64,000 nt of DNA, from contig NC_049996.1 in assembly GCF_000003815.2 (NCBI RefSeq), positions 8,332,095-8,396,094 of the forward strand. Reading direction: 5' to 3'. The number at the start of each line of letters is the position of its first letter. The first letter of the stretch is position 1. A program made the position numbers and the translations under genes. Positions 1 through 10,678 of this stretch are shown piece by piece. The notes beneath the pieces are model-generated. The model was not told the origin of the DNA. It was given only the letters and a program-made list of their open reading frames with translations, and made no database searches. This DNA is from Branchiostoma floridae. Lineage: Eukaryota; Chordata; Leptocardii; Amphioxiformes; Branchiostomatidae.

Positions 1-837
1 GACGACCTGTTCGATGTGTGCCCTGGTGGTTTGTGATCTAGACGAGAGTCCTGTTTACGTCTGCCCTCTAAAGGATTTCTTATCCCGAACTTTATTCTTT
101 ATCCAAAAAAGGACTTCCGGGCCCTTGTCCCAAGAATTTTTCTAGCTTTTTTTTTCATACGTCCACGTTTTCGTGCAGCGACCTAGCGATGAACGTTTTG
201 GGGGCCCAGAAGGATAGTGAGGTCGGGTTTACGTCAAACTGAAGGGTTTACTTCCTATGCCGGGACACGTGTTCGTCGGGCCCATGCCGGCCACGGGGTG
301 CCACCTCCCCGCTTGCCGCTTGGTGACGTGGGTGGCCGGGCCCTTATCGGAAGCTGGGCGCTCCAGGGAGAACATGAGATGGGGCATCTTAGTTTAAGGT
401 TATGTCAGGAGGAGGAAGAGACATGTCATCCTTTTGGGTAAGCGTGATTATCGTCGCGATGGTTCTGCTCTGTTCTGTGAGTGTGAGTGGTTCTGTTCTA
501 GTGATCAGTGGCGGTTTGTTTACATCTCCGTCAAGGGGGGGGGGGGCGATTATGTGGTACTTATTTCCTCGAGGCCCTCCCTCATGGATGCCTTTGGTTA
601 TCACTTATCAGTAACGCATATTTTATTCTGATCTAAACAAACACAGAAACGCTAAACCATGTGTATAACGGTGGGGCACTACATCCTCTAATCAAACCTC
701 GTTGTGACTAGGACGTCCTCTCTTACTTGTCTAATATTTCTTCAAAACATTTACATCTTTCCAAATTATGCCTAACAACAGTTATGGGAAGACCAGTATA
801 GGATTCCATAAGAAATGAACCGTTAAACGCTGTTATG

Positions 838-850
838 TGACCTTTGACCT
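838..850 (+). promoter_or_regulatory. Perfect DR1 nuclear-receptor element
   Basis: TGACCTTTGACCT is a perfect direct repeat with a 1-nt spacer, the known HNF4/RXR-type site. A one-mismatch version lies at 34970-34982. Both are followed by a TATA-like stretch but by no recognisable exon. Confidence 0.3.
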
Positions 851-1084
851 TATAAAATACAACACGGCTGATCTCATTGACCATATTTCACCTTGAATTA
901 AGTTAAACAATTATAACCGTCCACAATGCCCCATCTGCAAGACCGAGCTGAAGTTAGCAGCCCGTTGACCAGCACCAGTTGTGGCACGTAGACACCACGC
1001 ACTCGCAGTTGCACGTACGTCGGTTTGTACCCTTAGCTTTAAAATGGTTAGACCAGTCCTGCTATGTATCTCAAGAACATCTTG

Positions 1085-1625
1085 ATGTTTGAGTCTACAC
1101 GACATGAAGAGTGTATTCATGTTTACTGTACTATACCTTGGACATTTTGTATCAAACACCCTAAGGTGCAACACGGTATCTTTAAGCTATACTACGTAAT
1201 GTTTGGACAATACAGTATGTTTTTTGTTGGGTTTCGCCTGCGCGCCTGTCTTGATCAGGTGGTCCAGGGCGCGACTCATCTTTAAGTCGATCATACATGA
1301 ATGTTGTGATCGAGGCACACCTCTCGTAGCTTTCTTAGCCCGGCTTGCACCGAATGGTTCTACAACTTACATAGAAATAAACGTTAAAAGGGGAAAATTT
1401 GTCATAACATGCCGGACTCAGTCCTGCATGGGGCTAATAAGTCGTGTATGTGTAGAGAGTCGTGAGCATGACAGGCCCATTTGTCACACCGACTCAAAGG
1501 GTGACTACCACATTCCAAACCAAAGATACTGTAAGTCGACAACGCATGATGAGTGTGTTCATGTTTACTGTGCACTTGGGGAAGTTTGTATCAAACACCT
1601 TAAGGTGCAGCAAAGTAACAGTAAA
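1085..1625 (+). repeat. Duplicated 75-bp block inside a long open frame
   Basis: Segments 1107-1180 and 1550-1622 share gtgt.ttcatgtttactgt and gtatcaaacacc.taaggtgc. A 243-codon open stretch (1203-1934) spans the second copy, but its protein has no recognisable domain and no splice context. It is more likely a transposon remnant than a gene. Confidence 0.5.
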
Positions 1626-2994
1626 GATCACGGCGCTGCAATCCATGAAGATCGAGCGGGTACAAAAATAACCTGGAATCCAGTCTACCGTGGATTGGCC
1701 AGGCTACTAGTAACTTCGGGACAGGAGAGTCTTTCCACCGCCGGGGTCATATACAATGACAGCAGACGAAAAACCAAAACACTAGTAGTGCAATTTGGTG
1801 AAATTTCACCACATTCGCAAGCGTGCCTCTATTGTCTCTCACCGGACGTTTGTATCATGTATCTGTCTCGTGATATGTTCTGGTACTTCCCACTTGTGGC
1901 TATGCCTTGTTTGTTCATTCTCAACTTTCTGTGATGAATGTGAGCACTCATTTGTTAGACATGAAAATGACGTCTAAAATAATAGGTACAACCACACCTG
2001 GAGGCATAATAAGATCTTCACCTTACGGAGACTCATGATCAGCATAGAAAACTTAGTTTCTACGTGTTGTCGGGCGTGTACGGGGGTTGAAGTCTGTAAT
2101 CATTACTGCTTTCGTTGGGTGTTTGGTCAACGCTGCGATATCAAAATTCCCCCGTTACCTATTTATACAATCAAGGATAAAACCTTACAAATGTGGCCTT
2201 ACAAGAGGGTGGTAGAATGCCTCGCGGGAGGTATTCATTCACACCATGTCGTATAACAGTTCTCTCGAAGGCGATTAATCTATATGCAAAACAAATGGCT
2301 TCTGCTGTTAGGCCGACAAAAGATCTCTCAACGTTATGACACCGGCCTTTTCCTTTGATAGCGATATGTGATGTGTCGAGCGATTGCATACCAAAGGAAG
2401 TTCTCACTGTAGCCGCCCAAGTAATACTAGTAGTTAGATCATGGGAATGGCCTGACAATGTGGGGACCCCAACAAACTCCAAGGGTGGCGGAGCAGTACC
2501 AAATCCACACAGTCAGGTTACTCCCAGGATCTAACTGACTTAGAACATGGCCATCTTTCCGAAGCAAAAATACACTTTTTTTAGTCATTTAGAAACATGC
2601 AGTTTTCCTAGCTAGCGGACAGACAGGCTATATTCTTCTCCTATTTCCCATTCATGACCCTGGTGATGGCGCCTCACACCTTTTGCTCATGAGGGTTGTG
2701 TGAAATTCATGTCAGGTTTTACAACACTTTTTTGCACCACAATGCCATTGTTTTTTGGGTGTATGTCAGTTTGATCCCAGTTCTCAACCTGACCTCAAAT
2801 GAAAGGAGTCGGCCCAAAATTAGCACCTTGCCGCGGCCTTTGTTTTGCGATGTTAAACCCTGCTGTGTCCTATTGTTCCGGCGTGCCGGCGGCTGTCCTT
2901 TGTAAGCCATGTTTGACTCCCCATAAAAGCCGCATAATGAGCCAGTCATGACCTCATGGCAGCGGCAGGGACCGAGGCCGGCCCTATTAGAAGT

Positions 2995-3193
2995 CCAGCA
3001 CCGGAAAAGTTAAGCACTGGAAATCCAGTGCTCGCATTGGGTTCAGCACTGGAATTCCAGTGCTGAGGGAGCATGAGCACTGGAACAAGGCCGTTCAGCA
3101 CTGGAAAACCAGCGCTGACGTTTGTTCAGCACTGGAAAACCAGTGCTGAGGCCGATTCGACCCATTGATTCAGCACTGGAACACCAGTGCGGA
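2995..3193. repeat. Cluster 1 of CAGCACTGG...CCAGTGCTG hairpins
   Basis: Five complete palindromic units of about 20-24 bp (near 3012, 3043, 3095, 3126 and 3171) plus one half unit (3074) are separated by unrelated spacers of about 8-22 bp. Each unit is CAGCACTGG, a 2-5 base loop such as AAAA, and CCAGTGCTG. A second cluster of the same family lies at 34340-34468. Confidence 0.85.
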
Positions 3194-4071
3194 GACCGTT
3201 ACTTTTGTATACTTGCTTGTCAATTAGAGTGAACAATAAAAACAATGCCGATAGTCGGTTGGGTGTATGTAAATCAAGACCAATTTGCACCTTAATGTTA
3301 ATGTTGTTTTTTTCAAAAGTGAGTCGAAGATGGTTCAAAAGGGACAAATTATGAGCCGACTCCTTCCCCTCTTTCAACCTCCTTGGTAGGACGTGGCATG
3401 TCTGGAAGGCCAATTTCTCGAGTATGTTCAGCCGTTTTCACAGTATGTTAGGACGAGTTCCGTACACAGCCCGACACGTCTGAGTTCCAGCTTGAGCTGG
3501 CGGACGTTTTGCTGCAGCCTATTGGCATCTCTGCCGAACTGTTCTGTAGTTTTGATACTGACCAGTTCCTGCCAGACAGACCGGCCAATGTCGCTGCCCC
3601 CTCCCCTATTTCATTCACCCAGCTGGTGCAACCGTTCTGACGAGCTGTCCTGTTCCCAGTTCGACCCCTTCCTGGTAGACCACATCATGCATTATCTTCT
3701 GCAATTTTAGTATGTTTCTCGTTTATGGAAGTATTGATTGTATGCCTCACGTTTGCCTCGTTTTTATCAATTTAACGCTCATGATTTTATGTAGCATCTC
3801 TACTTTTTAAAGTTTTTCTTTACTATTTTGGAACTTGTTCCCTAGCTTGATGTAACCAAGGAGGTTATATTTTTCATGTCTTTGATGTAGCGCTGTTTGT
3901 ACATTTTCTTGTTACAAGAATCTTTTTATTATTGTCTTGTTCGTTTTCTGACTTTCTTTCATGACCGTTAGAATTTACTTTGTTTATGTTATGAATAAAG
4001 ATGTTCAGTAACATAGGTTGATTTACTGTTTCCATTTTTGTTAATTCTTTAATTGCTTTTATTTGCATGAG

Positions 4072-4212
4072 AAAGGTGGGCGTCTCCAACTTAGTCAATT
4101 TATTCGTTGGTTGGTACATCCCTACGCCTAGGGAGACCAGTCAGTTGAATGGTGGACGTCTCCAACTTAGTCAATTTATTCGTTACTTAGTACACCCCTA
4201 CCCCTAGGGACA
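4072..4212. repeat. Tandem duplication of about 75 bp
   Basis: The words cgtctccaacttagtcaatt and tattcgtt, then acacccctacccctaggga or its variant, occur twice (4080-4136 and 4156-4212). Confidence 0.8.
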
Positions 4213-4549
4213 CCATACTATGTGGATTTAGAATACTGGATGTGAATTAGTTTTCTTCTGACATAACGGCAACTGGGAAATACAGACGGGATCCCGTTCT
4301 TGTACACGCGAACGTGTAACACGTCTGCAGGGACACCACCCAGGGAAGTTTAATACCGGATAGGACATGGGTTAAAATCCCTGCTAATTATCAACACTAA
4401 TGGTGTCAAAAGGTTTTGAGCGTTCTGTTTAAATATCTTAAATGTAAAAGTACAAAAACGTTTCAAATCCCCGGGAAATAAGAGAATGTGCATGTTGTCA
4501 CCCGCAGATTTTCATGCGCAACTTTTCACGCACACAAAACCCCATCTCT

Positions 4550-4596
4550 GTTAGCGCAAGGAGCTTTTATCAGTGATAAAAGCTCCTTGGTTAGCG
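4550..4596. repeat. 33-bp perfect palindrome flanked by 7-bp direct repeats
   Basis: Arms caaggagcttttatca (4557-4572) and its exact complement (4574-4589) surround a single G. The word gttagcg stands immediately on both sides (4550-4556 and 4590-4596), as if a tiny foldback had made a target duplication. Confidence 0.65.
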
Positions 4597-5344
4597 TAAA
4601 AGTTTAGATGTGAAGTCTTGAATTTTCGTGAAACATGCATAAAAGTTCCGTTGTCGTGGTTTTCTAGGTGTTTGGTCGACATACTATCTATCTGACACAG
4701 TGACTAAATTTGTCACATCGCCGGATTCTGAGAATCACCACGATAATTTTTGCCATCTGTTCTACTCTTCGTTCCGTACACCTACAGTGCAGTCAAGGCC
4801 ACTCTGACATTTCATACGTACCCCCTGGCCCTAGCCTGTGTTTACACAAGCTCTCTCGCCGGCTGGGCTTAATGACCCCCTCCCCATAGGGTGGCGGCAA
4901 TTGTAGGGCCGGCCGCTAGGGGCTTGATTTTAGTCAGGCTACCCCTGGCCCCAGCCCTGGTCGTAACACATTTTCTGTGACAGCTAATTGCAGCAGATTT
5001 TGCCAAACATCCTCCCCTGATCTCTGGCATCTTTGAACCACAACCAGATTTTTTGCCTCCATGGTTTCGGCTTTAAAAATCTCCAAACCGTGCTCATGTA
5101 GTGTCATGTCCCGTGCCTTTTCTTTGCCAAATTGTACCAACCCCCTTCCCCACCGACACACGTTAAACATTCAAGTTGAGAACGGAGTGCCAGAGTGAAT
5201 CGTGAACCTTAAATCGTTTCTGCCATGTTTGGCTCAAATCATGAGGTTTTGTTAGATCATTCTACCTATGCACAATGCATTTCTTTCCCGCTATAGTTGC
5301 AGCGTGTAACATGGATACCCTAGTTCTCTCTGTTAAAATGTCAA

Positions 5345-6135
5345 TACATTCGTGTGTGGTTGTTACAAGACATGTTGGTATGTGTTTTAATAGAAGATAA
5401 ATGTGGCGGAGTGGATACAAACGTGTTTTATTTTGTATCTAATCAGAGCAGTATATACCTCAGAGTAGCAATCCCCATTTAGACACATGTGGGAACAAGT
5501 AAATTGGGGGTCAGTAAAACCAGGACTGTTAACGGAAGTTTTTAATTTGAAATGACTCAGTATTTGATGCATGATAAACAAAAATCAACTAAACTATTCG
5601 ATTAATCACTAGACAGTGGATAAGATGCCTATTTTGAGACGGATTATCAGGGCGAGTTGCGAGTTATTTATCGTTTATACATCGCAAGTTCATTTCGCCG
5701 ATGCCTTAGAAAATATGGATCGCGACACCATATTCCCATATGTACTGATACATCCCGGATCCGGATCAATGACAAGCTGAAAGGGAACAGTGTCGCTTAT
5801 TATTGTTAAAAGATTAGATAATATCAGTACGGGCGAAAATCATACGGCCGACTGTTGAAGCACACCACAAGAAAGACGGTCCAAGAATTCATTATTTAAA
5901 TACGCTTCGTCAATTAACAGGAAACATTGTAGCCGTTAAAACTTAGCACTAGTTTTTAAGGTAGGCATAAAAGGGTTTAAATGTTTTGATTCGCTATTGT
6001 TGTTTTTAGCGTTTTAGGTTGCAATGTAGCAATCGTAAAGTACCCCCTTTTTGATAGGTACATCTCAATCTCCCGTTTTGATAGTTGGTTGCGTCTGAAT
6101 CGCCCCCGTTTGGATAGTTACGACAGAAACAATGT
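5345..6135. repeat. Diverged direct duplication, copy A
   Basis: This region matches 7205-7715 in order, for example attcgtgtgtg, ttttattttgtatctaat, accaggactgtta, aacaggaaacattgtagccg and cgtttggatagtta. A 240-bp part (about 5625-5865) is absent from copy B. No gene is recognised in it. Confidence 0.75.
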
Positions 6136-6530
6136 TTTGAAAGGAATGAATTTGAACGACAAGCTGTGTTGATGTAAACTCCTGTAAAAGCAGGAATTCC
6201 TTGTATTAAAAGCAGACCGCATGATTTATTGTCACCGGACCACCATGGAAATGACAAGTCTGTGTCATCTGTGCTATGTGGTGCTGGCTTTTCGTCACAC
6301 CCGCAACAAGCGTTGTGCTAATCAGAAACGGTCTGTTGAACTGCCTTTTGTTTAGAGCCAGGCCTTCCAGGCGGTCCGGACTGCCGGACACTGGCACATG
6401 CGGGACACATTTTATTCCTCAAGCGGTCATTCTTTCTTAGCACGGCGTGGTGGGAAGAACGAACATTGCTATTGTAACAGTGGGTTCTAGCGCTGCCAAA
6501 CTGACCACGCCAACAGCTCTTGAGCTTTTG

Positions 6531-6605
6531 TTGTTGTGGTTAGCACGTGTGATTTGTGATCCGGCTGCCCGGGTTCGGCGCGGGTTCGAATCCCGGGAGT
6601 CGGGA
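6531..6605 (+). mobile_element. tRNA-derived SINE head
   Basis: A perfect B-box word, cgggttcgaatcccg (6581-6595), lies about 45 bp after an A-box-like gtggttagcacg (6536-6547), the spacing of a tRNA-type promoter. The 3' acceptor-stem strand has no 5' partner, so it is not a functional tRNA gene. Confidence 0.5.
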
Positions 6606-7204
6606 TGTTGTTTATTTCTGTTCTGACTCGCCCCTCTAGTTGTTCACTGGTTCCCATGCCGATCCTGTGAGTAACAGGCTAGCGGATGTGCCATACAGGG
6701 ATGTCGGTAAGCGTTTGGAAGTTTTTGTGTGTTTTGCAAACCTCTTCATATTACTCCTTTCATTCCTGGTCATTAGAGAAGCAGTTAGAAATAAAATGTA
6801 TCTCGTCTTCCACCGGTTTTGCAATACAATGATTACAGGTTCTTTCGCCCACGGGTAGCTAGTTTGCATATTGCCGATCTGACCTCGATATTATCTAGTG
6901 ATGTTAAATAAGTTTCTATTGAGTATCCCTTCTTTAGTTTCATAAAGAATCTTAACTTACCATTATCTATAGACAGTCTATGAGAAAATGTCTGTATGTA
7001 CAATTGCTTATTAACACAATTTAATCGGACTCAGGTATAGCTTTGAGTGTTTGTTCTTCTAAAGTGGTTAACATTGTCATCAAGTGACATACGTCTGTGT
7101 ATTTAAGTGTGATTCTTCCCTTGTATTTAAAGAGTGAGATAGAGCCAGCTTAACAAATGGTAGCTTACGAGGTAATAACTCATGTACGCCATACATTGTG
7201 GATT

Positions 7205-7715
7205 ACGATTCGTGTGTGATTGATGCAACACATGTTGGTGTGTATCTGCATACAAGATGATGGGGCAAAGTCCTTTATTTTGTATCTAATTAGAGTAGTA
7301 TAAACCTCGGAGATGCAATGTCTAGTCACATTTTGGAAAAAGAAAATAAGAGGTCAATATAACCAGGACTGTTACCGGAGATACTGAATTTAACATCGCC
7401 CAGTATATGATGCATGATCAAAAATATCAACTAAACTACCCGATAAGCGCACCTCAGAGAAGACGGTACAAGATATATCTATTGTTTTACGCTTCGCCAA
7501 TAAACAGGAAACATTGTAGCCGTTAAAACTTAGTACTAATTTTTAAGGTAGGCATGAAAAAGTTCCGGGTTATAATGTTCTGATTCGCTGCTATTGCTTT
7601 TAGCGTTGTTAGGTTGCAATATACCCATCGTAAAATAGATCCTATTTGGTTACATTTCAATCCCCGTTTTGAAAGCTGTGACTATATCGTCCCCGCTTGG
7701 ATAGTTAAAACAAAC
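7205..7715. repeat. Diverged direct duplication, copy B
   Basis: This is the second copy of the 5345-6135 sequence, shorter by one internal block. It ends just upstream of the promoter-like cluster at 7758-7830. Confidence 0.75.
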
Positions 7716-7757
7716 AAAACGGGCGGTCCCTGGCCGTCGTCTGGACATCGTCTTGGG

Positions 7758-7830
7758 ATTGGTCACCGTGCTGACGTCAGTCTGTAAACATTGACAAATA
7801 GGAACTGCACAAGTACATTTTCCAACCAAT
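7758..7830 (+). promoter_or_regulatory. Promoter-like CCAAT/CRE cluster
   Basis: Within 145 nt upstream of the ATG at 7901 there is an inverted CCAAT box (7758-7762), a perfect CRE-type TGACGTCA (7772-7779) and a forward CCAAT box (7826-7830). The stretch up to exon 1 is comparatively CpG-rich. No TATA box is apparent. The arrangement fits a promoter for the gene that starts at 7901. Confidence 0.45.
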
Positions 7831-7900
7831 GGCAGCCCTCAGAATAGCGTCAGTTTGCTTCCCACTAAAGATCGATCACTGACTATCTAGTCAGGCGGAG

Positions 7901-9965
7901 ATGGCTCGGCGGACAAGGTCGGCCGAGTTAGACGCGGCGCTTCAACTGGACAGTGAAGATGCACAAGCGACTCAATTTCGGTGAGAGTACCTTGCTAATG
8001 ATAGCATGTATTGTGTGTATAATAGATACGTCACAAGTTGTTAAGAGTGACTAGAGCTAAATAAACCGAGAGCGTTACGATGTGAATCGTACCAGGTGGA
8101 TTTTGGGACTGTGTGCTTGGGTTGAGTAACACTGCCAACCTTAATCTCGTGGGCCCAAATCTTACCCCAAACCGCCCGAGACCTTGGTCTTCAAAAAGTC
8201 CGCCAACATCACGTTTCGGCAAGATAAAATATGAGTCCCATATTAACGGCATTATAGTTTTGGCATTTTTACAGCGTATTGTTGTGTAGGAATTAGTCTT
8301 CATCTGTGACCGTGTTTCGCCAGAGTTTTTTTATTTTGTTTAGAGAATATCTTTCAACGTGGAAACTTCTTGGCAGTTTGTTACTCATACCACATGTTGT
8401 TTACGGCACAACCAGGCACAACCCTTTTGTTTTTGATCGGCCGAAGATATCAGCGCTCCATGAGGCCCTCCTGTGGAATTCCATTCGCCACCTTGCCGCC
8501 GCCGAACAACAAACGCTTCTGTTTCTCGTGGTCATATTCATCTGTTTCCCGTGGTCTTAAAGTAAAAGATACGATTTGTTACCGGGGTCCCCGTTCTCAA
8601 TCATCTTTTTCTCTGCGTTTCACTCACCCTTTATCGTCTGTGGACTAGTACAGTCAAGCACGTATCCACAGTTCTATAGTAATACTGCTGAGCACGAGTC
8701 GTCAATTAACCGACGATTGCCGGAACTGCCATACTCCCATCCGTCCTCCGATCGCCCGCCGTCTTATCACTCTGACTGTAGCCAAAACGGTACCGGTAAT
8801 CTGATCACCCATTGTCCTCCAAGCAGTTTAATAGCGGTGAGCGTACATGTGACTTATTTCATTCTGTCTTATTACAGGCTGGTGATGATATAGCCGTTGT
8901 ATACAGGATGCTTTTCCAATCACCTTTACCACCCTTCCACACGTAGAAGTTGGATATCTCTTGCAAATGCAGCCGTTTTACTTGTATGATGGACGAAATA
9001 TTCTGTATACTGGTTTACGCAACCCGACGTAACAGTGTACTGCATTTTAGACCCGATAGCCGTCGCTTGTGGCTTTTAAGCCGACATGTATATTGATATT
9101 GTGATGTGCCTTCGATCATGCGAAGCCAAGCCGAGAAAGAATATTTTGTGTCATTATTTCTTATTCACGGTGGTACATTTTATTTCTGAAACTTCTTTAA
9201 TGATTCAAAACTCGGGCTACACCAAAAGGTAAATGATAATGCACTTTTGTGCCCTTTGGTTATAAGAGAAATAGACCTCATCGGTCAAAGTAACAGCACG
9301 TTAGCATCACGAGTATTGTTGTCTGGCTGCACAAGCGTTATCGCCGGTGCAATGAGACGAGTGGGAAAAGTCTTCGCCATGCATTCGGTACGTCGTAAGT
9401 TCGATCCCCGGCCAATATAGTATGACGTGTTAAATGGTCGTGCTAATTTCTCAGCTTAGCACTCAGCATTCGGGAAAGAGTATGTAATTTGAACACACAC
9501 CACAGCCAGTGTCCTGGCCCCCTACTGTAGTAATTGCATTTGTTTGGCCCAGGGTTACTCCAAGAACATGGGCGCCGCCCTATGCACCATGGAGCGGGAA
9601 GGACTTTGACTTGACATGACAATATAAGCGCTGTAATTCAATATGTATGACTTTTGCTATAAATTATATCTGAATTACTTTGATGCCTTACATCACTACC
9701 GACGGCCTGTAACTAACAGAAAACAACACTTTACCGATCCAGACATACAAAAGTTGCTAAGTTAGTATCACTATTGCAAAAATACTTCATATCAATCCTT
9801 TCTCACAATCTGTCCCTACAGGTGAACGCCGGCATGACAACCCCCAGGTTACAGGAAGAATCGACTGACAAGTACACCCCTTTGTCGCGATGGTTTGGTA
9901 ACCAAATGAACATCACAGCAATAAGAAAAAAAGGGATTCAAGCGTCACACAACCATACAAAATGA
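7901..9965 (+). CDS. Putative four-exon small membrane protein with a PPxY tail
   Basis: Proposed exons are 7901-7980, 8344-8543, 8649-8836 and 9822-9965, together 612 nt (203 residues plus TGA). Exon 1 has a good ATG context (gcggagATGG), encodes MARRTRSAELDAALQL and ends in a strong donor (GTGAGA). Exon 2 follows a long pyrimidine tract and encodes two hydrophobic segments, LLGSLLLIPHVVYG and TLLFLVVIFI. Exon 3 carries SSDRPPSYHSD, a PPxY motif that binds WW domains in known proteins. Exon 4 ends 18 nt before an AATAAA. The weak point is the 105-nt intron 8544-8648, proposed because an in-frame TAA at 8558-8560 interrupts an otherwise open frame. I do not recognise the family. Confidence 0.45.
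9330..9610 (+). mobile_element. Second tRNA-derived SINE-like segment
   Basis: The word agttcgatcccc (9398-9409) is a B-box. It is followed by the tail motif gggaaggactttgacttga (9599-9616) and no cloverleaf. This fits a degenerate SINE in the last intron of the putative gene at 7901. Confidence 0.4.
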
Positions 9966-9983
9966 AATAACAGAAAGATATGA

Positions 9984-9989
9984 AATAAA
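9984..9989 (+). terminator. Polyadenylation signal AATAAA
   Basis: An AATAAA hexamer lies just behind the stop codon at 9963-9965, the expected place for the 3' end of the plus-strand gene that begins at 7901. Confidence 0.45.
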
Positions 9990-10251
9990 AACCTTCAAAC
10001 GAAACAAAACAATCCTCATACATACACGACATCATTACGCCGAATGGTCAAGCAAAAAATATAACTGACCCACAATTCTACCCTAACGATACATAATATC
10101 GGGTATTTTGTTAAAAAATGTAATGTGCTGTATACTTGATGGTGAAACGAGTATTAAAACATGAAATCCTGGTTTATAGCATCGGTCACGTCATCTTATT
10201 ATACGCCATACCCAAAGCAGACTAAAGTCACACACAAAAACAAATTCCCTA

Positions 10252-10310
10252 GGGAATACCCGTAGAAAATACCCGTAGAAAAAAAATACCCGTAGAAAAA
10301 TTCCTCGCAT
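10252..10310. repeat. Short tandem array AATACCCGTAGAAA
   Basis: Three copies of aatacccgtagaaa with A-run spacers occur within 60 bp. Confidence 0.8.
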
Positions 10311-10678
10311 GCCTGCGGAATTCCTAGAATTCCTGTCAAACGGTCGCACACTATAAACATTAGGCTCGCCCCTGAGGCGTCGCCAAAAAACATTGTTCCA
10401 GGTACACTTTTCAGAGAATCTAGGATGGCATCAAGCAAACCATAGACAAAATTATGCGACAATTAAAGATGAACAGAGTACACTTTGCCAGATAACATTT
10501 TTTCTTAAATGACCTTGCCAAAGATACTCTCCAACCTGAGGCTGGTGGGGAAAATCATGACATTTTCCTTATATGCCATCTTTTTCGATCAGCCTCCTTA
10601 CAGCATCTAAGGAAAAGGACATGATTTTCTGCTTGTAGAATAGCCACGGAAAGTTGAACTTCAGCTGGACATATTTAC

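Larger units (their letters stand above)
1..2990. other. No supportable gene
   Basis: Apart from a 12-G run (535-546), the DR1 site and the duplicated block at 1085-1625, I see no exon with convincing splice sites or recognisable protein on either strand. Confidence 0.5.
3194..5344. other. No supportable gene
   Basis: The stretch holds a 75-bp tandem duplication and a small palindrome. Open frames at 3393-3710 (+) and 4934-5170 (-) have no recognised domain and no clear splice sites. Confidence 0.45.

Noticed and set aside
2995-3193. CRISPR-like array of short repeats and spacers
   Set aside because: The repeats are hairpins of varying length with irregular 8-22 bp spacers in an animal genome; no cas genes or leader are present.
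6536-6605. Functional tRNA gene
   Set aside because: It has a B-box but no matching acceptor stem; it is better explained as a SINE head.
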